This document shows, in pieces, positions 54,641 through 63,491 of a stretch of DNA of 64,000 nt. The notes under the pieces are model-generated. The model did no database searches. It worked only from the letters and a program-made list of their open reading frames with translations, and was not told where the DNA came from. The stretch is from the NCBI GenBank assembly GCA_016125265.1, contig WGMC01000029.1, positions 1 through 64,000 of the forward strand. Reading direction: 5' to 3'. The translations under genes were made by a program, and so were the position numbers. The DNA comes from Planctomycetaceae bacterium. GTDB taxonomy: Bacteria > Planctomycetota > UBA1135 > GCA-002686595. Within the stretch, counting starts at the first letter, position 1. Each line of letters opens with the position of its first letter.

Positions 54641-56638
54641 TCACCGGCCCTTCTTGCGCGGCGGAGTCTTCTGGTGCTGGCGCGCCTTCTCGAGCTGCTT
54701 CTGCCGCTCGGCCGCCTTCTCCATGGCGCGCGCCATGGGCGCACAACCGGCGCCGGGTTTCTTCGGCTGCTCCTTCTCGTCGACCGGCCAGAACTTCTTG
54801 ATGACCTTCTGCTCGAAGATACCCAGGGCGGACTGGGTCATCATGTAGAGCGAAAGTCCCGCCGCGTAGTTGTAGAGGAACACACCCATCACGACCGGCA
54901 TGAACAGCATGATGCGCTGCATGCGGCGCGCCTGTTCGTCCGTGGGCGTCGGCATGGTCTTCTGCTGCCAGATCCAGAGGACCACCATCAGGATCGGCAG
55001 CAGGTTGAACCATTCCAGGTCGATGAACGGCACGTTCCAACCCAGGTAGAACAGGTTGTCGGGCCGCGACAGGTCGACGATCCAGCCGGCGAACGGCGCC
55101 TGGCGCAGGTCGAAGCTGGTGCGCAGCGCGCTGAACAGGCCGAAGAACACCGGCAGTTGCAGGAAGATCGGCAGGCAGCCGCCGAGCGGCGGGAACGCGC
55201 CCTCCTCCTGCATCAACTTGGCCTGTTCCGCCTGCAGCTTCTTGGGATCGCCCTCGTACTGCTTCTTGAGCGCCTCGATGCGCGGCTGCAGCCGCTTCAT
55301 CTTGGTGGCGTAGCGCGCCATGGCCGTCTGGGAGCGGCGGTTCAGGGGGAACAGCAGCGTGCGCACCAACACCGTCAACAGGATGATCGCGATACCCCAG
55401 TTGCCCGTCAGGCCCTCGAACAGCGCGAGGATGTCGAGCAACAGGCTGCCGATCGACGAGAACCACGAGAGGTCCGCATCGACGATGGCCGCGTTCGCGG
55501 GGCTCTCCTGGTGGAAGAGTTCGTGGTCCTTCGGGCCGACGTAGAAGCGGTAATTCCACTCGCGCAGGCCGGGGGCGTCGGGCACGTTGAGGCTGAGCTC
55601 GGCCTCGGCCTCCACGAAGAGCGGCTCCGTGCCCAAGAGGCCCGGTTGCGCGCGATCCGAGACGCGCCGGTAGCTGGCCGACGTCAAGGTCGCCACGGCA
55701 TCCGGCGTGCCGCCGCGCAAGAGGGCCGCGAAGTACTTGTTGTGGGAGCCGACGAGCGACAGGGGCGCGCGCACGTCGAGTGTCCCCGTCAGGTCCCGCG
55801 CGCCGGGTTTGACGAGCGCGCTGGCGAGGCTCGGGCTCGTGCTGGTGGCGGGTCCCACGGCGACCGCGCGCGGCTCGGGATAGAAGCTGTCCCGCAGCTC
55901 GGCCGGCATCACACCCGCGGGTCGCAGGCGGAACGTGCGCGCGCCGCCGCGCAGGTTGGCGGGCGCATCGGCCAGGCGTTCGAGGCCCAAGGTGACGTCG
56001 AACTCCCAGGTGCCGGGCACGGGCGCGATGCGCTTCGAGAACACCACCCCGCCGCCGCCGTCCAAGCGGAAGCGGATGGCGAGGGGCGCACCCGCGTCGT
56101 CGCGCTCGACCTCGGAACTCCACACGGACGTATCGAGCGGCCGCAGGGCCACGTCCCGCGCCGAGGGGCCCGTGAACATCGCAAACGTGCCCGTCGGCCC
56201 GTCCGCCGCCAGCACGCTGGTCAGCAGCGTCGCCCAGTTGGCCGGGTCGCGGCGCTGCTCCGCGTCGAAGGCGCGTTCCGCCCAGTAGTAACCGGCCTTG
56301 CCGGCTTCGTCCGGCTGGCGCGGGGCGAGGTGGGTACCGGTGCGCAGCTCCAGGAGCTTCGCGCCGCGGTTCGTGAAGGTAGCGAGGAAGTGGCCGGGCT
56401 CGCCCTGCACGCCGAACTCGAGTTGCTCCTCGACGACGGGCGCGTCTTCCACCGGGGGCGGCGGCACGAGGCTCGGGGGCTCGGTCGCGGCGCCGTCCGC
56501 GCCGACCGTTCCCTCCACTTGGGTGCCCTGGCCGTCCAGCACGCGGCGGGACTCGTTCTTCGCGGGCGGATTGAGGTAGGACCAAACCGCGAGAACCGCG
56601 AAACACAACAGCAGAGCGATCGGCAGACGCTTTTCCAC
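54641..56638 (-). CDS. yidC: Membrane protein insertase YidC
   Basis: The 665-aa protein has the Gram-negative type layout: an N-terminal membrane helix (LPIALLLCFAVLAVWSYL), a large periplasmic beta domain at about 70-400 (FTNRGAKLLELRTGTHL and others), and the five-helix insertase core at about 430-620. The core includes NWGIAIILLTVLVRTLLFPL, the hydrophilic-groove Arg in that helix, KLMQEEGAFPPLGGCLPIFL and LPILMVVLWIWQQKTMPTPT. A Lys/Arg-rich tail (about 50 residues) may bind ribosomes. The start is GTG at 56638, giving MEKRLPIA; an upstream frame reads through the phosphoesterase. It is followed by mnmE as in many bacteria, but rnpA and yidD are about 50 kb away. Confidence 0.94.
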   Translation of the reverse strand: MEKRLPIALLLCFAVLAVWSYLNPPAKNESRRVLDGQGTQVEGTVGADGAATEPPSLVPPPPVEDAPVVEEQLEFGVQGEPGHFLATFTNRGAKLLELRTGTHLAPRQPDEAGKAGYYWAERAFDAEQRRDPANWATLLTSVLAADGPTGTFAMFTGPSARDVALRPLDTSVWSSEVERDDAGAPLAIRFRLDGGGGVVFSKRIAPVPGTWEFDVTLGLERLADAPANLRGGARTFRLRPAGVMPAELRDSFYPEPRAVAVGPATSTSPSLASALVKPGARDLTGTLDVRAPLSLVGSHNKYFAALLRGGTPDAVATLTSASYRRVSDRAQPGLLGTEPLFVEAEAELSLNVPDAPGLREWNYRFYVGPKDHELFHQESPANAAIVDADLSWFSSIGSLLLDILALFEGLTGNWGIAIILLTVLVRTLLFPLNRRSQTAMARYATKMKRLQPRIEALKKQYEGDPKKLQAEQAKLMQEEGAFPPLGGCLPIFLQLPVFFGLFSALRTSFDLRQAPFAGWIVDLSRPDNLFYLGWNVPFIDLEWFNLLPILMVVLWIWQQKTMPTPTDEQARRMQRIMLFMPVVMGVFLYNYAAGLSLYMMTQSALGIFEQKVIKKFWPVDEKEQPKKPGAGCAPMARAMEKAAERQKQLEKARQHQKTPPRKKGR

Positions 56639-56661
56639 GGGCAGACGGTGAGGCTCTTCCT

Positions 56662-57462
56662 CTAGAGGCCACTCGCCAGTCGTTCGGCGAGTTCCACGGG
56701 CAATTGGGGCACCGCCAGGATGTCTTCCTGCGCGGCGCGGATGTCGTAATCGAGGCGCACGAACGTGATGCGCTCGCCGTCGAACAGGAGGTAGGAGAGG
56801 CGCGGATCGCGATCGCGCGGTTGGCCCACGGAGCCGACGTTCACAAGCACCTTGCAGGTCGACGTGTCGCCCAGTTGGTAGGGGCCGTCCGTGCCCTTTG
56901 GCCGGTAGAAACGCTGGTCCTCGAAGTAGACCGCGGGGATGTGGCTGTGGCCCACGAAACACACACCGCGCTGCATGTTCGCGAAGAGCGCCGCCAGCTT
57001 CACGGGATCGCGCGCGTCCTTGGGCACCACGTATTCGCGCACGGGATCGCGCGGGCTGCCGTGGCAGAAGTGGGCGCGTTCGTCGACCGCGCTTGGGATC
57101 AGTGTGCCGAGCCAGTCGAACCACGAGCGCGCGCTGCCCGCGTCGCGCGACAGCTCTCCGTGGGTCCACTCGATCGCGGCCCGCGCGCGGGGGTTGAAGT
57201 CCTCGGCGCCCTCGAGCAGCGCCTGTTCGTGGTTGCCGAGCAGGCAGATCCCGGGCACGAGCCCCACGGCGGCGGCGGGATCGGCTTCCACGAGGGAGCG
57301 CACCTGCGTCAGGCACTCGAGCGGCCGCGCGCCGTACCCGATCACGTCGCCCAGGCAGACCACACGGCGGACCCCGCGATCGAGGGCATCCCGCACAGCG
57401 GTATCCACGGCCTGCCGGTTCGAGTGCAGGTCCGAGAGGATGGCGGTGAGCGGGTAGTCCAC
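56662..57462 (-). CDS. Metallophosphoesterase (YfcE/ApaH-like fold)
   Basis: The 266-aa protein shows the binuclear-metal phosphoesterase motifs in order: SDLHSN, GDVIGYGARP, LLGNHEQ, FCHGSPRD and GHSHIPAVY. The spacing resembles the YfcE/MJ0936 and diadenosine tetraphosphatase-like group of single-domain enzymes, which cleave phosphodiesters or phosphomonoesters. The physiological substrate cannot be decided. The start GTG at 57462 gives MDYPLTAILSDLHSN, placing the first motif at the usual position; the frame to 57561 adds a Pro-rich leader unlike the family. It lies 23 bp before yidC on the same strand and may be the first gene of the yidC-mnmE operon. Confidence 0.83.
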   Translation of the reverse strand: MDYPLTAILSDLHSNRQAVDTAVRDALDRGVRRVVCLGDVIGYGARPLECLTQVRSLVEADPAAAVGLVPGICLLGNHEQALLEGAEDFNPRARAAIEWTHGELSRDAGSARSWFDWLGTLIPSAVDERAHFCHGSPRDPVREYVVPKDARDPVKLAALFANMQRGVCFVGHSHIPAVYFEDQRFYRPKGTDGPYQLGDTSTCKVLVNVGSVGQPRDRDPRLSYLLFDGERITFVRLDYDIRAAQEDILAVPQLPVELAERLASGL

Positions 57463-57603
57463 GGGGGGGTTGTTGGAGGTCGGGCGCCGGAGCCCAGTGC
57501 CCCTTTGTGGTCCTCCAAGGGGCCGGGGATTATCGGGAGGTGCCCGCGGCGGAGCAAGCACCGGACGTTACCCTCACCCGAGAACGTCCCCAAGGAATCC
57601 CCC

Positions 57604-58635
57604 ATGAAGCCGTCGACCGCCCGCGCCCACACCCGTGTTCCCGCTCCCCTGGTGCTGTGCTTGGCACTCGTGACCGCAGCGGGGAGCCTGTGGCAAGCGG
57701 ACCCGGCCACGGACGCGGCCAGCGCTCCCGCCCCGGAGCCCCTGGCCAGCTACGTGGACCCGGCCCGGGGGGAACGTGTCGCCCTGGGTCGCGCGGAGTA
57801 CCAGGACTACCTCCTCGAGCTCTACGGGCTGGGCGAACTCGAGGGCCTCGTGTACCGGCGCTTGCTCGAGAGCGAGGCCCAGCGGCTCGGCATCGCCGGC
57901 GATCTGGCGGCGGCCCAGTCGCGGGCGCGCGAGCAGTGGCAGGAGTTCGTCGAAGTGCGTTTTGGCGGCGACGAGGGCGAGGCCGCGAAGGAACTGGCCG
58001 AACGGGGATTCAGTGTGGAGCGTTACATCGGGCGGCTCGCGACGGCCGCCTACCAGGGGGCGCTCGAGGACAGCATCACCATCGCGACCCGCGAACCGTC
58101 GGAGGAGAAGCTGCTCGAGCGCTTCGAATCCCAGTACGGCAAGGGGGGCGTGCGGGTCACCGTGCGCCACATCTTCCAGAGCCGCGCGCGCATGCAGCAG
58201 GACCTGATCCGCGCCGGGCGCGCGCCGCAGGAGCTGACACCGAAGGTATTGGACCTCGAGATCGAGGCCCGTCTGCGCGGTCTGCGGGACGAACTCGAGG
58301 CCGGCGCGGACTTCGCCGCGTTGGCCCAGCGCGCGAGCCACGACCTGGCATCCCAATCCGCGGGCGGTGTGATCGCCGGCTACAACTACGACCGCTTTGG
58401 CGACGCACTGGCCGACGCCGTGCGAGCGTCCGAACCGGGCGCACTCTTCGGGCCGATCGCCGGCCCCTCGGGCTGGCACCTCGGACGCGTGGACGAGAGG
58501 ACCGTGACATCGCTCGACGAGGTCCGCTCGAACCTCGCCGCCGAGTTGGCGGCCGAGCCCGCGAACCCGCTAGAACGCGCGGCCCTGCGCCAACGCCTGG
58601 TGACGGCAGCCGCCATCACGAAAGGTCCCAACTGA
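57604..58635 (+). CDS. Exported parvulin-type peptidyl-prolyl isomerase
   Basis: The 343-aa protein has a signal peptide (PLVLCLALVTAAGSLWQA, about 15-32), an N-terminal helical SurA-like region, and a PpiC/parvulin domain from about residue 185 (VRVTVRHIFQSRA to IAGPSGWHLGRVDERT). The parvulin core is interrupted by a helical insert (AGRAPQELTPKVLDLEIEAR) before LRDELEAGADFAALAQRASH and SAGGVIAGYNYDRFGDALAD. Parvulins of this type assist folding of exported proteins. It is divergent from the metallophosphoesterase across a 141-bp gap. Its 3' end is followed within 16 bp by the palindromic element. Confidence 0.82.
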   Translation: MKPSTARAHTRVPAPLVLCLALVTAAGSLWQADPATDAASAPAPEPLASYVDPARGERVALGRAEYQDYLLELYGLGELEGLVYRRLLESEAQRLGIAGDLAAAQSRAREQWQEFVEVRFGGDEGEAAKELAERGFSVERYIGRLATAAYQGALEDSITIATREPSEEKLLERFESQYGKGGVRVTVRHIFQSRARMQQDLIRAGRAPQELTPKVLDLEIEARLRGLRDELEAGADFAALAQRASHDLASQSAGGVIAGYNYDRFGDALADAVRASEPGALFGPIAGPSGWHLGRVDERTVTSLDEVRSNLAAELAAEPANPLERAALRQRLVTAAAITKGPN

Positions 58636-58805
58636 CCGGTTCGGTGCGATGGAGCGGGCTTTCAGCCCTTGCCTCCTCTCCATGCCCAACCTGGGGCGTT
58701 GCCCCAGGCTACTATCGGACGGGGCGTTGCCCCTTCCGGACACGCGCTCGTTACGGCGACTGCAACCGGTGCATGCGTGACGCATCGTCCCATTGGGACG
58801 CGCGC

Positions 58806-58876
58806 GTTGGCCGACAAACGCAATCAACCGTTGGCCGACAAACGCAATCAACCGTTGGCCGACAAACGCAATCAAC
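58806..58876. repeat. 24-bp tandem repeat, three copies
   Basis: Three head-to-tail units begin at 58806, 58830 and 58854, with start GTTGGCCGACAAACGCAATC. The first two are identical and the third differs only at its last base. They form the left part of the core of the palindromic element. Confidence 0.9.
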
Positions 58877-58885
58877 ATCGCGCCC

Positions 58886-58919
58886 TCCGCATCCACGCCC
58901 CCTCCGCATCCACGCCCCC
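58886..58919. repeat. 17-bp tandem repeat, two copies
   Basis: TCCGCATCCACGCCCCC is repeated exactly at 58886 and 58903, followed by a diverged third start (TTCGCATCGACG). This is a second repeat family within the same element core. Confidence 0.85.
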
Positions 58920-59153
58920 TTCGCATCGACGCGCGCTCGCGTGCGCCAAAGGCGCTCCGAAGCGCCTACGGCGCGCCCCATAGTAGCCTGGGGCAACGCC
59001 CCAGGTTGGGCAGGAGAACGATGCAAGGGCTGAAAGCCCGCTCTATCCCGCTCTATCCCGCGGCACCAACGCGCGCGGCCATCGCACCGTACCCACGGCA
59101 TTTCCCGGGCCTTCAGCCAGGGACATGCCGTCGGCGCGTTGTGCGCGAGCAAG

Positions 59154-60338
59154 TCAGCGGCGCAGCGCCGAAATGCCGGGTAGATCGAGTCCCTCGAGCA
59201 GTTCGAGACTCGCCCCCCCACCCGTCGACACGTGCGAGAGGGATTCGGTCAAGCCGAACGCCTCCGCCGCCGCGACGGAATCGCCGCCGCCGACCACCGT
59301 GTAGCCAGAACACGCGGCGACAGCGCGGCCCACGGCCTCCGTGCCCTTCGAGTAGGCCTCCCATTCGAACACACCCATCGGCCCGTTCCACACCACCGTC
59401 CGCGCACCTTCGATCGCGGCCGCGTAGGCGGCGACGGTTTCGGGCCCGATGTCGAGGCCCATCCAACCGTCGGGGATCGAACCCTTGACGTGTTTCGCCG
59501 CGGCGTCGGCGGCGAAACGCTCCGCCACCACGTGGTCCGTGGGAAGGAGCAGCTTCACACCCTTCGCTTCCGCCTTCTGGATCGACGCGCGCACGTTCTC
59601 GATCTGGTCCTCCTGGACCAGGCTCGCGCCGATGCCGATGCCCTGCGCCTTCAGGAACGTGTAGGCCATGCCGCCGCCGACGATCAGGCAATCCACACGC
59701 TCGAGGAGGTTGTCCACCACCTTGAGCTTGTCGGACACCTTCGCGCCGCCGAGGATCGCCACGAGCGGCCGTTCGGGCGCGTGCAACACCCGTTCGAACG
59801 CCTCCACCTCGCGCTGCAACAACAGCCCGCCGGCCGAGGGCAGAAGGTGCGCGACACCGGACACCGAACAGTGGTCGCGGTGGCTCGAGCCGAAGGCGTC
59901 GTTCACGAACACGTCGCCGAGGCGCGCCATGCGCTTCGACAACTCGGGGTCGCCCTTGGTCTCGCCCTTCTCGAAGCGCACGTTCTCGACGAGCACGACC
60001 GAACCCGCCGGCGCGGAGCGAATGGCGCGCTCGACACCCTCGCCCACGGTTTCCCCCAAACACAGCACTTCGCGGCCGAGCAACTGCGCGAGGCGCAGCC
60101 CCACCGGCAGAAGCCGGTAGCGCTCGTCCGGGCCGTCCTTGGGGCGGCCCAGGTGGCTCATCAGCACCAACTTCTCCGCGCCGCGTTCGAGGAGCGCGTG
60201 CAGCGTCGGCAGCGCCGCGCGGATGCGTGTGTCGTCGCTGATGGCGCCCGAGTCGTCCTGGGGCACGTTGAAGTCCACACGCACCAGGACGCGCTTTTGG
60301 GCCACGTCGAGGGTGTCGATTCCGGGGAAGGGTTTCAC
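59154..60338 (-). CDS. pgk: Phosphoglycerate kinase
   Basis: Pgk transfers phosphate from 1,3-bisphosphoglycerate to ADP in glycolysis. The 394-aa length is typical. Motifs are the substrate-binding [25 protein letters not shown], and [57 protein letters not shown] and the nucleotide-binding [20 protein letters not shown] with [13 protein letters not shown] follow, and the end is [14 protein letters not shown]. The start is GTG at 60338 ([12 protein letters not shown]), as no ATG precedes the fold. It lies 25 bp after gap on the same strand, the common gap-pgk pair. No tpiA or eno follows; instead the palindromic element begins 110 bp downstream. Confidence 0.97.
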   Translation of the reverse strand: MKPFPGIDTLDVAQKRVLVRVDFNVPQDDSGAISDDTRIRAALPTLHALLERGAEKLVLMSHLGRPKDGPDERYRLLPVGLRLAQLLGREVLCLGETVGEGVERAIRSAPAGSVVLVENVRFEKGETKGDPELSKRMARLGDVFVNDAFGSSHRDHCSVSGVAHLLPSAGGLLLQREVEAFERVLHAPERPLVAILGGAKVSDKLKVVDNLLERVDCLIVGGGMAYTFLKAQGIGIGASLVQEDQIENVRASIQKAEAKGVKLLLPTDHVVAERFAADAAAKHVKGSIPDGWMGLDIGPETVAAYAAAIEGARTVVWNGPMGVFEWEAYSKGTEAVGRAVAACSGYTVVGGGDSVAAAEAFGLTESLSHVSTGGGASLELLEGLDLPGISALRR

Positions 60339-60363
60339 GTGTTGCTCTTGTGGCCCCGCTGCG

Positions 60364-61395
60364 TCAGACGGCCTTGGGTGTGCGCGGAACCTTGAGTCCG
60401 CTGAGGTGCTTGGCCAGGTCGCAGACCCGGTTCGAGTAGCCCCACTCGTTGTCGTACCAGGACACGACCTTGACCAGGTTGCCGCCCATCACCATGGTCG
60501 ACAGCGAGTCGAAGATCGAGCTGGCCGGGTTGCCGATCACGTCCACGGAGACGATCGGATCGACGCAGTACTCGAGGATGCCCTTCAGCTCCTTGGACTT
60601 GGCCGCGTTTTTCATGGCCTCGTTGATCTCTTCCGCGGTCACCGCGCGGCCCAGTTGGGCCACGAGGTCCACCACCGAGCCGTCCTTCACCGGCACGCGC
60701 ATGGCAAAGCCGTCGAGTTTGCCCGCGAGCGCCGGGAGCACCTTGCCAACCGCGCGCGCGGCGCCGGTCGTGGTCGGAATGATGTTCTCGGCCGCGGCGC
60801 GGGCCCGGCGCAGGTCCTTGTGCGGCAGGTCGAGGATGTTTTGGTCGTTGGTGTAGGCGTGCACCGTGGTCATCAGGCCGCGCTCCAGCCCGAAGCTGTC
60901 GTGCAACACCTTGGCGATCGGCGCGAGGCAGTTCGTCGTGCACGACGCCGCCGACACGATCGTGTCGGTGGGTTTGATCACGTCCTGGTTGACCCCCATC
61001 ACGACCATCGCGTCGACCGCGTCCTTCGGCGGCACGGTCAGGATCACCTTCTTCGCGCCAGCGTCGACGTGCTTCTGGCAGTCCTCGCGCTTGGTGAAGA
61101 CCCCCGTCGATTCGATCGCCACGTCGATCTTGTGGGCCTTGTGGCCGAGTTTCGCGGGATCGCGCTCGGCGGTGACCTGGATCTTCTTGCCGTCGACCGA
61201 GATCCAGTCCTTGCCCGACGTGACCTTCGCGTCGAAGCGCCCCATGACGGAGTCGTACTTCAGGAGGTGCGCCAGCGTGTCCGGGCTGGTGAGGTCGTTG
61301 ATCGAGAGCACCTCGAAGCCGGGGCGGGTGTGGAGGATGCGGAAGACGTTGCGGCCGATGCGGCCGAACCCGTTGATCGCGATCGTGATGGCCAT
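60364..61395 (-). CDS. gap: Glyceraldehyde-3-phosphate dehydrogenase, type I
   Basis: This NAD-dependent enzyme oxidises and phosphorylates glyceraldehyde 3-phosphate. The 343-aa protein has the Rossmann start [13 protein letters not shown] (7-19), [20 protein letters not shown], catalytic Cys152 in [35 protein letters not shown] (with the catalytic-region His), the phosphate site [14 protein letters not shown] and the C-terminal [16 protein letters not shown] near residue 34 resembles the NAD-type pattern. Start is ATG at 61395. It is divergent from tilS across about 400 bp and is followed by pgk. Confidence 0.97.
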   Translation of the reverse strand: MAITIAINGFGRIGRNVFRILHTRPGFEVLSINDLTSPDTLAHLLKYDSVMGRFDAKVTSGKDWISVDGKKIQVTAERDPAKLGHKAHKIDVAIESTGVFTKREDCQKHVDAGAKKVILTVPPKDAVDAMVVMGVNQDVIKPTDTIVSAASCTTNCLAPIAKVLHDSFGLERGLMTTVHAYTNDQNILDLPHKDLRRARAAAENIIPTTTGAARAVGKVLPALAGKLDGFAMRVPVKDGSVVDLVAQLGRAVTAEEINEAMKNAAKSKELKGILEYCVDPIVSVDVIGNPASSIFDSLSTMVMGGNLVKVVSWYDNEWGYSNRVCDLAKHLSGLKVPRTPKAV

Positions 61396-61792
61396 GGATC
61401 TAGTGGGCGCCCCGCTTGCGTGGGCTTCGTTGGGGGGGGTGGCGGGCCGTAGGGGCCGCTGTGGGCGGGTCCGGCGGAGGGCCGGGACGCCCGGGGAGGG
61501 CGGAAAAGGTAACCGCTGGACCCGGCCCCGTGGCCCCCGGCGCGCCCGGGCGACGCGGGAGTCCTCCGGGACGATTCCCACAGCCGGATCCAAACCGCTC
61601 CGGGTCCCAGGAGTTTCCAATGACGCAAGTGCGCCTGGGCCAAGGGCCCGGCGCGCGGCGCTGCACCGGAGCGAGCGGAGGCCAGAAGAATCGGGCCCAG
61701 AGCTCGCCCTGTTCTGCCGAAGGCTCCCATGCGCGTCCGCCGCGCGCCACCCGGGCCGTCCCGGGCCACGCACCCACTCCCCGCCCGATCCG
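61396..61792. other. Divergent intergenic region between gap and tilS
   Basis: This 397-bp region is very GC-rich with runs of G and C. It should hold promoters for gap-pgk and tilS. I see no clear -35/-10 pair, operator palindrome or RNA gene. The open frames crossing it on both strands are low-complexity and probably not genes. Confidence 0.4.
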
Positions 61793-63415
61793 ATGGCTCC
61801 CAGCTCGCCCCCCGACCCCGGCCTCCCGGCCCGACGACCCGCGCCCGCCGATCGGCCGGGCGGGGATCCCTGGGCGCGCCGCTGGGCCCAACTGGCCCGG
61901 GGCGCGAACCTGCGGCCCGACGAGCGCCCGATCGTCGCGCTCTCCGGTGGCGCCGACAGTGTGCTCCTTTTGCAGTTCGCGGCGGCGGCGCGCCCGCGGC
62001 CCGATCTCCTTGCCGCCCACGTGCACCACGGGCTGCGCGGCCCGGCGGCCGATGCGGACGCGCGTTTTTGCGCGAGCCTCTGCACCAGCCTCGGCATTCC
62101 CTTCGTCGAGCTGCACGCCGAACTGGACCCCCAGCCCACCGGCCTCGAGGAGCGCGCGCGCGACGCCCGCTACACCCTTCTCGTCGATCTGGCCCGGCGC
62201 ACGGGGCGGAATCTGATCCTCACCGGGCACCACGCGGACGACGGGCTCGAAACCCTGCTGATGCGCTGGCTCCGCGGCAGCCACCTCGGCGGCCTGGCGC
62301 CGGGCCGGGCCGAGTTGTGGGTCCACGGCGCCTACCCGGGCGCGCCGCCGCAAGCCGGTCCGACACTGGCGCCCGTGCGCGTCGTGCGCCCGCTGCGCAC
62401 GCTGCGCCGCGAGGAAGTGCGGCGGCTCTTGGAGGACCGCGGGCTCGCCTGGCGCGAGGACCGCTCGAACGAGGACCCGGCGTTTGCCCGCAACCGCATG
62501 CGCCACGGCGTGTTGCCGGTGCTCGACGAGGCCCTGGGGCCCGGTGCGCGCGAGGGCTTGCTTGGGTTTGCCGAGGCGATCGAGCGCCTGGAGGCGGGCC
62601 TCGCGTCCGCCACGGCGCACATCGCCTGGCGGCCGGCGGCCCACGCCGCGGCGACCCGGGGCCCCCTCGCCCAGGACCTCGGCGGCGTGGTCCCCCGCGA
62701 CGAGTTGCTCGGCCTGCCCGAACCGCTCGCCCGCCGCGCGCTGTGGCGCCTGCTCGTGGAGGGCACCGGCCGCGCACCCCAGCGCCAGGCCCTCGACCTG
62801 CTCACCCGCGACATCCTGTCCGCGCGCACGGGCCGTCGCAGCCTTCCCGGCGGATGGCTCCTGGTGCTGCGCGGCGCCGAGATCCTGCTCCTGCCGCCCA
62901 GCGACGCGCTGCACCACCGCGCGGGGCCGCTGGCCGCGGTGCGCCTGCCGCGGCCCTCGGACCAACTGCTGCTGCCGTTTGCGCTGCCCGCGGCCAGCGA
63001 GGTGGCCGCGTCCTCGGACCTCACCCTGGCCGTGCCCGGCCTCCTGCGCCTCGAGGACGGCCGGCGCATCGCGGCAGAATGGCGGCGCGGAGGGCACCAG
63101 GAGCCCGTTCCCCGGGGCCCCCTCCACGTGGAGCTGAACGGCGAAGGCTTGAGCGAACCCCTCCTCGTGCGCTTCCCACGCCCCGGCGACCGCTTCCATC
63201 CCCTGGGCGCGCCGGGATCGAGACCGCTCGGCCGTTTCCTCGCCAGTGCGGGTGTGCCGCGGGAGGAGCGCGCGCAGGTGCCGCTGGTCGTCTCGGGCGG
63301 CCGCATCCTGTGGGTCGTCGGTGTGCGCCCCTCGGAGGAGCGGCGCGTGCTGCCCGGCGCGGGCCTGCGCCTTTGCCTTTCGCTCGTCGCCGAGAACGCG
63401 CTGCGCGCGGGCTGA
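61793..63415 (+). CDS. tilS: tRNA(Ile)-lysidine synthase
   Basis: TilS attaches lysine to C34 of the CAU-anticodon tRNA(Ile), changing it to read AUA. The 540-aa protein has the N-type ATP pyrophosphatase domain with PP-loop VALSGGADSVLL, AAHVHHGLRG, ERARDARYTLLVDLA and LTGHHADDGLETLLMRWLRG (the HHxDDQ-like site with Gly for Gln). It continues with RPLRTLRREEVRRLLEDRGL, DRSNEDPAFARNRMRHGVLP and the C-terminal substrate-recognition domain (RFPRPGDRFHPLGAPGSRPL). The start ATG at 61793 precedes a Pro-rich leader of about 35 residues; the open frame far upstream overlaps gap and is not real. A YggS-family gene follows 76 bp later. Confidence 0.92.
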   Translation: MAPSSPPDPGLPARRPAPADRPGGDPWARRWAQLARGANLRPDERPIVALSGGADSVLLLQFAAAARPRPDLLAAHVHHGLRGPAADADARFCASLCTSLGIPFVELHAELDPQPTGLEERARDARYTLLVDLARRTGRNLILTGHHADDGLETLLMRWLRGSHLGGLAPGRAELWVHGAYPGAPPQAGPTLAPVRVVRPLRTLRREEVRRLLEDRGLAWREDRSNEDPAFARNRMRHGVLPVLDEALGPGAREGLLGFAEAIERLEAGLASATAHIAWRPAAHAAATRGPLAQDLGGVVPRDELLGLPEPLARRALWRLLVEGTGRAPQRQALDLLTRDILSARTGRRSLPGGWLLVLRGAEILLLPPSDALHHRAGPLAAVRLPRPSDQLLLPFALPAASEVAASSDLTLAVPGLLRLEDGRRIAAEWRRGGHQEPVPRGPLHVELNGEGLSEPLLVRFPRPGDRFHPLGAPGSRPLGRFLASAGVPREERAQVPLVVSGGRILWVVGVRPSEERRVLPGAGLRLCLSLVAENALRAG

Positions 63416-63491
63416 ATCGCGCTCCGTTCGGCGCGGCGCGCGGTGACTCGCGCCCCCAGCGGCGGTACCCTAGGCCTGAGGTTTTCTCGGC

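Larger units (their letters stand above)
58652..59043. mobile_element. Composite palindromic element with tandem-repeat core (MITE-like)
   Basis: Two 64-bp arms in inverted orientation bound the element: 58652-58715 and 58980-59043. They agree perfectly except for an 11-bp patch (58673-58683 in the left arm). Each arm holds two hairpins, GGGCT-TTC-AGCCC and CCTGGGGC-GTT-GCCCCAGG. Between the arms lie about 264 bp of which a large part is tandem repeats (24-bp and 17-bp units). There is no ORF of note and no transposase. A second copy of the right arm, with a different tandem-repeat core, lies at 148-224. The arrangement resembles a non-autonomous mobile element built from paired REP-like palindromes. 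Confidence 0.7.

Noticed and set aside
60866..61792. N-terminal extension of tilS overlapping gap
   Set aside because: The upstream part of the frame is antisense to glyceraldehyde-3-phosphate dehydrogenase and has no TilS similarity; the ATG at 61793 fits the family.
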